DNA of 8,019 bases from an uncultured Clostridium sp. (GTDB lineage Bacteria; Bacillota; Clostridia; TANB77; CAG-508), in assembly GCA_947426875.1 (NCBI GenBank), contig CANEFU010000047.1, positions 1-8,019 of the forward strand. Direction: 5' to 3'. The notes under the pieces were generated by a model that made no database searches, was not told the origin of the DNA, and worked only from the letters and a program-made list of their open reading frames with translations. This document shows positions 6,765 through 8,019 of this stretch, piece by piece. The position numbers and the translations under genes were made by a program. Each line of letters begins with the position of its first letter. The first letter of the stretch is position 1.

Positions 6765-7157
6765 TGTTTTTTCATCTATTTGTATTCCTTTATTTTTAAA
6801 ATCCATAGCTACATAAAATAAGGTTGCATTGACATTTTTTTCATAAACGTTTAATGTTAAATAATCATACTTCTCTTTACAATAGTTTAATAATCTTCTT
6901 CCAATCCCTTCTCTTAATGAATCTTGTCTAACAAATAGGGCACCTATGTACTTTTTTTCTAATATACTAATAAAACCTTTTATTTCTCCCTCTTCTGTGT
7001 AAACATAGGTTTCTGATTGAGGTAAATACTCATTTTTTACTTGATTAAAATTTTCTAACCAATAATCTTTTTCAATAAAGTCGTGAGCCTTAAAATTTCC
7101 TTTTGTCCATATTGTCATTACTTTGGTTGTATCTTCTTCTTTGAATTTTCTTATCAT
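6747..7157 (-). CDS. small GNAT acetyltransferase, 3' end frameshifted
   Basis: The 136-residue product starts MIRKFKEEDTTKVMTIW and contains AHDFIEKDYW (24-33), an opening typical of the small YjaB-like GNAT acetyltransferases. The acetyl-CoA loop region reads SLREGIGRRLLNYC (80-93) and the C-terminal part has NVNATLFYVAMDF (108-120). As read it ends DEKTRRKRI. If one base (C at 6764, minus-strand sense) is removed, it continues DEKTGEKEYKMEWKNEEK to a stop at 6719-6721, the normal tail of this family, giving 145 residues. Two usually conserved positions also differ: the Q/R-G-K before GIG is L-R-E, and the Gly of the FYxxxGF motif is Asp (residue 119). Decay is therefore plausible, although a near-full-length protein may still fold. 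AGGAGG (7163-7168) and a good promoter precede the ATG. Substrate unknown. Confidence 0.8.
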   Translation of the reverse strand: MIRKFKEEDTTKVMTIWTKGNFKAHDFIEKDYWLENFNQVKNEYLPQSETYVYTEEGEIKGFISILEKKYIGALFVRQDSLREGIGRRLLNYCKEKYDYLTLNVYEKNVNATLFYVAMDFKNKGIQIDEKTRRKRI

Positions 7158-7187
7158 TGGTACCTCCTTTATTTTTATTCTGTTATC

Positions 7188-7216
7188 AGTATATCCTAAA
7201 ACTGAAAAAAACTCAA
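7188..7216 (-). promoter_or_regulatory. promoter of the small GNAT gene
   Basis: On the minus strand TTGAGT (7211-7216, four of six) and TATACT (7188-7193, five of six) are 17 bases apart, about 30 bases upstream of the start at 7157. The -35 box lies within the terminator stem of the small gene upstream. Confidence 0.7.
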
Positions 7217-7238
7217 ACTTTTTAATTCGAGTTTTTTC
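7204..7238 (-). terminator. hairpin terminator of the 48-residue small protein gene
   Basis: On the minus strand the arms AAAAAACTC (7229-7237) and GAGTTTTTT (7206-7214) pair fully and can extend by one base on each side. The T7 run provides the U-tract. The left arm overlaps the last codons of the small gene, like the nadE terminator. Confidence 0.65.
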
Positions 7239-7368
7239 TTTGTTTTATCTCTTGTTCCATTTTTTCCAACTCTAACTGAGATAGTTCTTTTACGGCATAA
7301 TAATCCCCATAACTAATACAGGCAATAATTCTTTTTAGAAAAGTTACATATCTTTCATTACTTATCAT
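7222..7368 (-). CDS. small protein of unknown function, 48 residues
   Basis: I do not recognise this protein. It runs MISNERYVTFLKRIIACISY then GDYYAVKELSQLELEKMEQE and ends IKQRKNSN. The second half is highly charged and probably one amphipathic helix, while the first half carries a hydrophobic FLKRIIACI patch. No signal peptide or clear membrane segment is present. The case for a real gene is positional: a promoter with extended -10 at 7462-7490, AAAAGGA about ten bases before the ATG, and a hairpin terminator at its end. It is divergent from the XRE regulator gene, with a 17-bp inverted repeat in its leader. It could be a small partner or target of that regulator, but this is inference. 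Confidence 0.6.
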   Translation of the reverse strand: MISNERYVTFLKRIIACISYGDYYAVKELSQLELEKMEQEIKQRKNSN

Positions 7369-7430
7369 ATTTCTACATTCCTTTTTATCTATATTTTTTA
7401 TGCTCTTAGAATATATCTTTTTTTCATTGG

Positions 7431-7447
7431 TAACACTAACAGTGTTA
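7431..7447. promoter_or_regulatory. 17-bp inverted repeat, candidate operator of the XRE regulator
   Basis: TAACACT (7431-7437) and AGTGTTA (7441-7447) are perfect inverted arms around AAC. The site lies just after the predicted start point of the small-protein transcript (about 7455), where a bound repressor would block it. The heptamer TAACAGT inside it recurs on the minus strand at 7527-7533, in the same intergenic region. Size and symmetry suit an XRE dimer, but a leader RNA hairpin is also possible. Confidence 0.45.
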
Positions 7448-7461
7448 TATCTTTTTTGTCT

Positions 7462-7490
7462 ATCATATCACATTTAACTGTTTAATTCAA
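7462..7490 (-). promoter_or_regulatory. promoter of the small-protein gene
   Basis: On the minus strand TTGAAT (7485-7490, four of six) and TATGAT (7462-7467, five of six) are 17 bases apart, and TGA before the -10 makes it extended. The leader to the ATG at 7368 would be roughly 85 bases. Confidence 0.65.
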
Positions 7491-7546
7491 GTGATTTTGA
7501 AAATTTTGATGTCGTTAAGTTTCACTACTGTTATAGTTTTAATGTG

Positions 7547-7575
7547 TTCAACATTTTTAGTCCGCTTGTTATACT
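7547..7575 (+). promoter_or_regulatory. extended -10 promoter of the XRE regulator gene
   Basis: TATACT (7570-7575) is preceded by TGT (7567-7569), a full extended -10. The -35 position (7547-7552, TTCAAC) is a poor match, so recognition would depend on the extended -10. It sits 35 bases upstream of the start codon at 7610. Confidence 0.55.
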
Positions 7576-7609
7576 AATATTAATACTTTGGATTGTATGG
7601 AGGTACGAA

Positions 7610-7951
7610 ATGAGTTCAGTTTCTAAATCTGATATTGATAAGATTTTTGGTAAAATATTACGAGATTTTCGTATTAAAAACAAAATGACTCAAGAACAAC
7701 TTTCTGAAAAATTAGGAATTTCTTTAAAATATATTTCTAGAATCGAAAATGGTAATAATGGTATCAAAACACAAACATTAATTAATTGCATGAATATCTT
7801 GGGAATTACACCAAATACTATTTATGCATCTTTTATCACGAATGAAGAAGCTACAAAAAATATAGAAATTTCTGAGAAAATTGCTTCTCTTTCAGATGAT
7901 AAAAAGGATTTTTTGAACTCTATGATAGACTTACTTAAAAATTTAGATTAA
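7610..7951 (+). CDS. XRE family helix-turn-helix transcriptional regulator
   Basis: This 113-residue DNA-binding protein has a Cro/C1-type HTH at about residues 13-70. Landmarks are LRDFRIKNKMTQEQLSEKLGI (17-37, shown in parts as LRDFRIKNK and TQEQLSEKLG), then SLKYISRIENG (38-48) as recognition helix and turn, and TLINCMNILGI (56-66) closing the domain. The remaining residues (about 77-113) form a charged helical tail ending in SMIDLLKNLD, perhaps for dimerisation. I chose the ATG at 7610 because GGAGGT (7599-7604) lies five bases upstream. A longer frame from a GTG at 7544 would run through the promoter and ribosome binding site. The gene is divergent from the 48-residue small gene, and the inverted repeat between them is a likely binding site. 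The target genes are not known; autoregulation and control of the small gene is the simplest reading. Confidence 0.88.
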   Translation: MSSVSKSDIDKIFGKILRDFRIKNKMTQEQLSEKLGISLKYISRIENGNNGIKTQTLINCMNILGITPNTIYASFITNEEATKNIEISEKIASLSDDKKDFLNSMIDLLKNLD

Positions 7952-7966
7952 TTTATATAGTTTAAA

Positions 7967-7982
7967 GGTTGCCAGGTTGCCA
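7967..7982 (+). repeat. 8-bp tandem repeat GGTTGCCA x2
   Basis: Two exact adjacent copies of GGTTGCCA follow the XRE stop by 15 bases. TTGCCA of the second copy faces TGGCAA at 8000-8005, so a longer hairpin is possible. The patch, with CCGGG at 7989-7993, is richer in G+C than its surroundings. Its role is unknown. Confidence 0.6.
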
Positions 7983-8003
7983 AACATTCCGGGTTTAAAT
8001 GGC

Positions 8004-8019
8004 AAGAGAAAAATCTCTT
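8004..8019 (+). terminator. hairpin at the window edge, possible XRE terminator
   Basis: AAGAGA (8004-8009) and TCTCTT (8014-8019) pair perfectly around an A4 loop. The window ends here, so a following T-tract cannot be seen. It lies 53 bases after the XRE stop codon. Confidence 0.35.

Noticed and set aside
6276..6821. Plus-strand open frame of 181 codons opposite the DUF4352 gene
   Set aside because: It is antisense to a gene with clear domains and crosses a promoter. Its composition is the mirror image of the hydrophobic real protein, with no ribosome binding site.
7544..7609. An in-frame GTG start at 7544 that would add a hydrophobic membrane-like segment (SPLVILILILWIVW) to the XRE regulator
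   Set aside because: The added stretch covers an extended -10 promoter and the GGAGGT ribosome binding site of the ATG at 7610, and no ribosome binding site precedes 7544. A chance open frame is more likely than a membrane-anchored regulator.
1..8019. CRISPR array, tRNA, rRNA, riboswitch or insertion sequence
   Set aside because: No spaced direct repeats, cloverleaf, conserved rRNA segment, known aptamer core or transposase was found when reading both strands. This was by eye; covariance-model searches would be needed to exclude small RNAs.

Overview
The window is strongly AT-rich, with canonical sigma-A promoters (several with an extended -10), AGGAGG-type ribosome binding sites, dense gene packing and A/T-flanked hairpin terminators. 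Together with the protein families present this points to a low-GC Bacillota, most likely an anaerobic Clostridia-type bacterium. I cannot name the genus. No rRNA, tRNA, CRISPR array, transposase or integrase was seen.

Left part (1-2340): a plus-strand GNAT acetyltransferase of the ZmaR-like type sits behind an almost perfect promoter and ends in a hairpin terminator. It converges on a minus-strand NAD pair, nadD then nadE, one base apart, which carries out the last two steps of NAD synthesis: nicotinate mononucleotide to deamido-NAD, then amidation to NAD. The NadD nucleotide-binding motif reads LNSH where HxGH is usual.

Middle (2341-5884): a two-gene minus-strand glycan operon with its own promoter. 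The first gene is a PF10091/GH144-like glucanase and the second a GH3 beta-glucosidase, coupled by an ATGA overlap. Neither has a signal peptide. This pairing suggests cytoplasmic breakdown of beta-1,2-glucan (sophoro-oligosaccharides). The glucanase carries a one-base frameshift near its 5' end: the true start (5836) and ribosome binding site can still be read, but the frame breaks around 5751-5767. The gene is either a pseudogene or affected by a base-call error.

Right part (5946-8019): a minus-strand membrane protein with DUF4190-like and DUF4352-like parts, a small GNAT acetyltransferase whose last codons are also shifted by one extra base, and a previously unlisted 48-residue small protein with promoter, ribosome binding site and terminator. 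The small gene is divergent from a 113-residue XRE-family regulator, with a 17-bp inverted repeat between them that is a candidate operator. After the regulator the window ends in a short patch containing an 8-bp tandem repeat and a small hairpin cut by the edge.

The points that most merit a second look are the two frameshifts (both one extra base), the GH144/GH3 pairing, the small-protein/XRE module, and the altered NadD motif.
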